In this document: in pieces, positions 5,321-5,640 of the stretch
Position numbering within the stretch: the first letter of the stretch is position 1
Layout: the number at the start of each line of letters is the position of its first letter
Source of the DNA: Candidatus Woesearchaeota archaeon
GTDB lineage: Archaea; Nanobdellota; Nanobdellia; Woesearchaeales; GW2011-AR9
Length of the DNA stretch: 5,640 nucleotides
Direction: 5' to 3'
Assembly (NCBI GenBank): GCA_016213985.1
Contig: JACRPJ010000069.1
Location: 1-5,640 of the forward strand
The notes under the pieces: generated by a model
Seen by the model: the letters and a program-made list of their open reading frames with translations, nothing else
Database searches by the model: none
Told to the model about the DNA's origin: nothing
Position numbers and translations under genes: made by a program

Positions 5321-5384
5321 TTTTTGGCAAATGAAACGAGCCCACAGGCGAGAGTAATGATTTTTCCTCAGAAAATGCCAAAAA
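5321..5384. repeat. Inverted repeat TTTTTGGCA / TGCCAAAAA
   Basis: Perfect 9-bp arms (5321-5329 and 5376-5384) enclose 46 bases that hold a smaller GCC-CACA-GGC hairpin (5340-5349) and a TTTT-CCTCAG-AAAA hairpin (5362-5375). The segment lies exactly between unit A and the 16-bp module that precedes unit B, and its right arm overlaps that module by three bases. Confidence 0.55.
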
Positions 5385-5397
5385 TTGAACATAACGT
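5382..5397 (+). repeat. Right copy of the AAATTGAACATAACGT module
   Basis: Identical to 441-456 and in the same orientation. Here it runs into hairpin unit B instead of the stem-loop module. Its CATAAC (5390-5395) recurs at 5537-5542, just where similarity to the left flank resumes. Confidence 0.7.
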
Positions 5398-5476
5398 TGT
5401 TATACGACCGAGGCGTAGCCGAGGCGAGGAAAAACGGAGCGAAGCGGAGTGATTCCTAAGAGGAATTTCCGAAGAG
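5394..5476 (+). repeat. Hairpin repeat unit B
   Basis: The order is AACGTTGTTAT, a GGC-GTA-GCC mini-hairpin (5412-5420), AGGAAAAACGGAGCGAAGCGG containing the GCGAAGC mini-hairpin (5439-5445) then AGTGA, the hairpin ATTCCT-AAG-AGGAAT (5452-5466), and TTTCCGAAGAG. It is about 83 bp against 93 bp in unit A, mainly because bases are missing before the last hairpin. The copies match in unpaired stretches and co-vary in stems. Confidence 0.75.
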
Positions 5477-5535
5477 TCGTCGAGCCACTATAAAAATTCC
5501 GTATTTTTATGAGTAAATAATGCGAGACGATTTCT

Positions 5536-5548
5536 GCATAACTTATGC
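5536..5548. repeat. GCATAA-C-TTATGC palindrome
   Basis: A perfect 6-bp inverted repeat around one base. With the following TTTACCGAAGTTGATTTTT it aligns to the left flank at about 449-482, so it may be a second form of the CATAAC module. Confidence 0.5.
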
Positions 5549-5560
5549 GATTTACCGAAG

Positions 5561-5619
5561 TTGATTTTTCAGAGCTGATTTTGTTGAGGCAACCCACAAC
5601 AAAATCCTCGAAAAATCAA
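5561..5619. repeat. Large compound stem-loop, right copy
   Basis: The outer stem is TTGATTTTT (5561-5569) with AAAAATCAA (5611-5619), both perfect. The inner stem is GATTTTGTTG (5577-5586) with CAACAAAATC (5597-5606), 10 bp perfect around a 10-base loop. An alternative inner hairpin GTTG-AGG-CAAC (5583-5593) competes with it. TTCAGAGCTG (5568-5577) and the CGAAGTT/GATTTTT lead-in are shared, in the same orientation, with the left stem-loop at 473-572. It lacks a following T-run, so it does not look like an ordinary terminator. Confidence 0.65.
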
Positions 5620-5640
5620 TTTGGACGGAGCGAGGTGCAA

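Larger units (their letters stand above)
4972..5640. other. Non-coding, hairpin-rich right flank
   Basis: I see no gene in these 669 bases. In order they hold the candidate terminator, the right inverted arm (5004-5218) with an inserted hairpin segment (5068-5152), hairpin unit A (5228-5320), a long inverted repeat (5321-5384), the AAATTGAACATAACGT module (5382-5397), hairpin unit B (5394-5476), a 13-base palindrome (5536-5548), and a large stem-loop (5561-5619). The minus-strand open frame across 5400-5597 simply reads the repeats. The pattern continues to the window edge. Confidence 0.7.

Noticed and set aside
5228..5476. CRISPR-like array
   Set aside because: There are only two units, they contain several internal hairpins, differ in length and sequence, and the interval between them is itself a palindromic module. 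No cas-like gene is present.
5488..5563. TATA-like ACTATAAAAA followed by an ATG at 5520
   Set aside because: The frame closes after 14 codons and runs into the palindrome and stem-loop, so there is no gene to go with this promoter-like sequence.
5400..5597. Minus-strand open frame of 65 codons
   Set aside because: It covers hairpin unit B and the right stem-loop. The paired stem changes show that structure, not protein, is maintained there.

Overview
The window looks archaeal. Both gene starts that face the 352-964 gap have a TATA box about 30 bp upstream of the ATG (AT-rich TATATAAAA read on the minus strand, and CTTTATAAAC with a purine-A-rich BRE-like stretch on the plus strand), which predicts leaderless or near-leaderless transcripts. 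The left gene looks like the COG4741 endonuclease family common in archaea, and the other proteins have the look of small DNA-binding proteins from DPANN-type genomes (Woesearchaeota/Pacearchaeota-like). Archaeon is fairly safe. DPANN is an inference.

Layout: 1-351 holds the start of a minus-strand gene for a predicted PD-(D/E)XK endonuclease, cut by the window edge. 352-964 is a 613-bp gap without a supportable gene, filled with stem-loops and repeat modules and ending in a strong promoter. 965-4971 is a tight plus-strand operon of five genes: a 46-aa ribbon-helix-helix protein, a 491-aa protein built of five degenerate repeats, a 316-aa unrecognised protein with a conserved-looking C-terminal motif, a 276-aa protein with putative N- and C-terminal DNA-binding domains, and a 199-aa protein with an HTH at each end and 16-residue repeats between them. 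4972-5640 is again non-coding and very hairpin-rich.

The most interesting feature is the non-coding DNA around the operon. Six short sequence blocks occur in the same order but inverted on the two sides (739-873 against 5004-5218), so the whole operon sits between imperfect inverted arms in a cassette of about 4.5 kb. Outside the arms, further modules are shared by both flanks in direct orientation (AAATTGAACATAACGT and a large stem-loop). The right flank also has two copies of a hairpin unit of about 90 bp whose stems differ by paired changes. Comparing arms suggests at least two small hairpin-bearing insertions in the right flank, each bordered by a short direct repeat (TTAGCGAA, CATAAC).

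Working model (inference): an archaeal mobile or accessory cassette. Three of the five proteins look like DNA-binding proteins, the 491-aa repeat protein may be a fourth, and the cassette ends carry structured repeats they could bind. No transposase, integrase, replication initiator or known defence effector is recognisable. Either the unrecognised 316-aa and 491-aa proteins supply the activity, or the cassette is moved in trans, or it is simply an operon between dispersed intergenic repeats. The sequence alone does not separate these.
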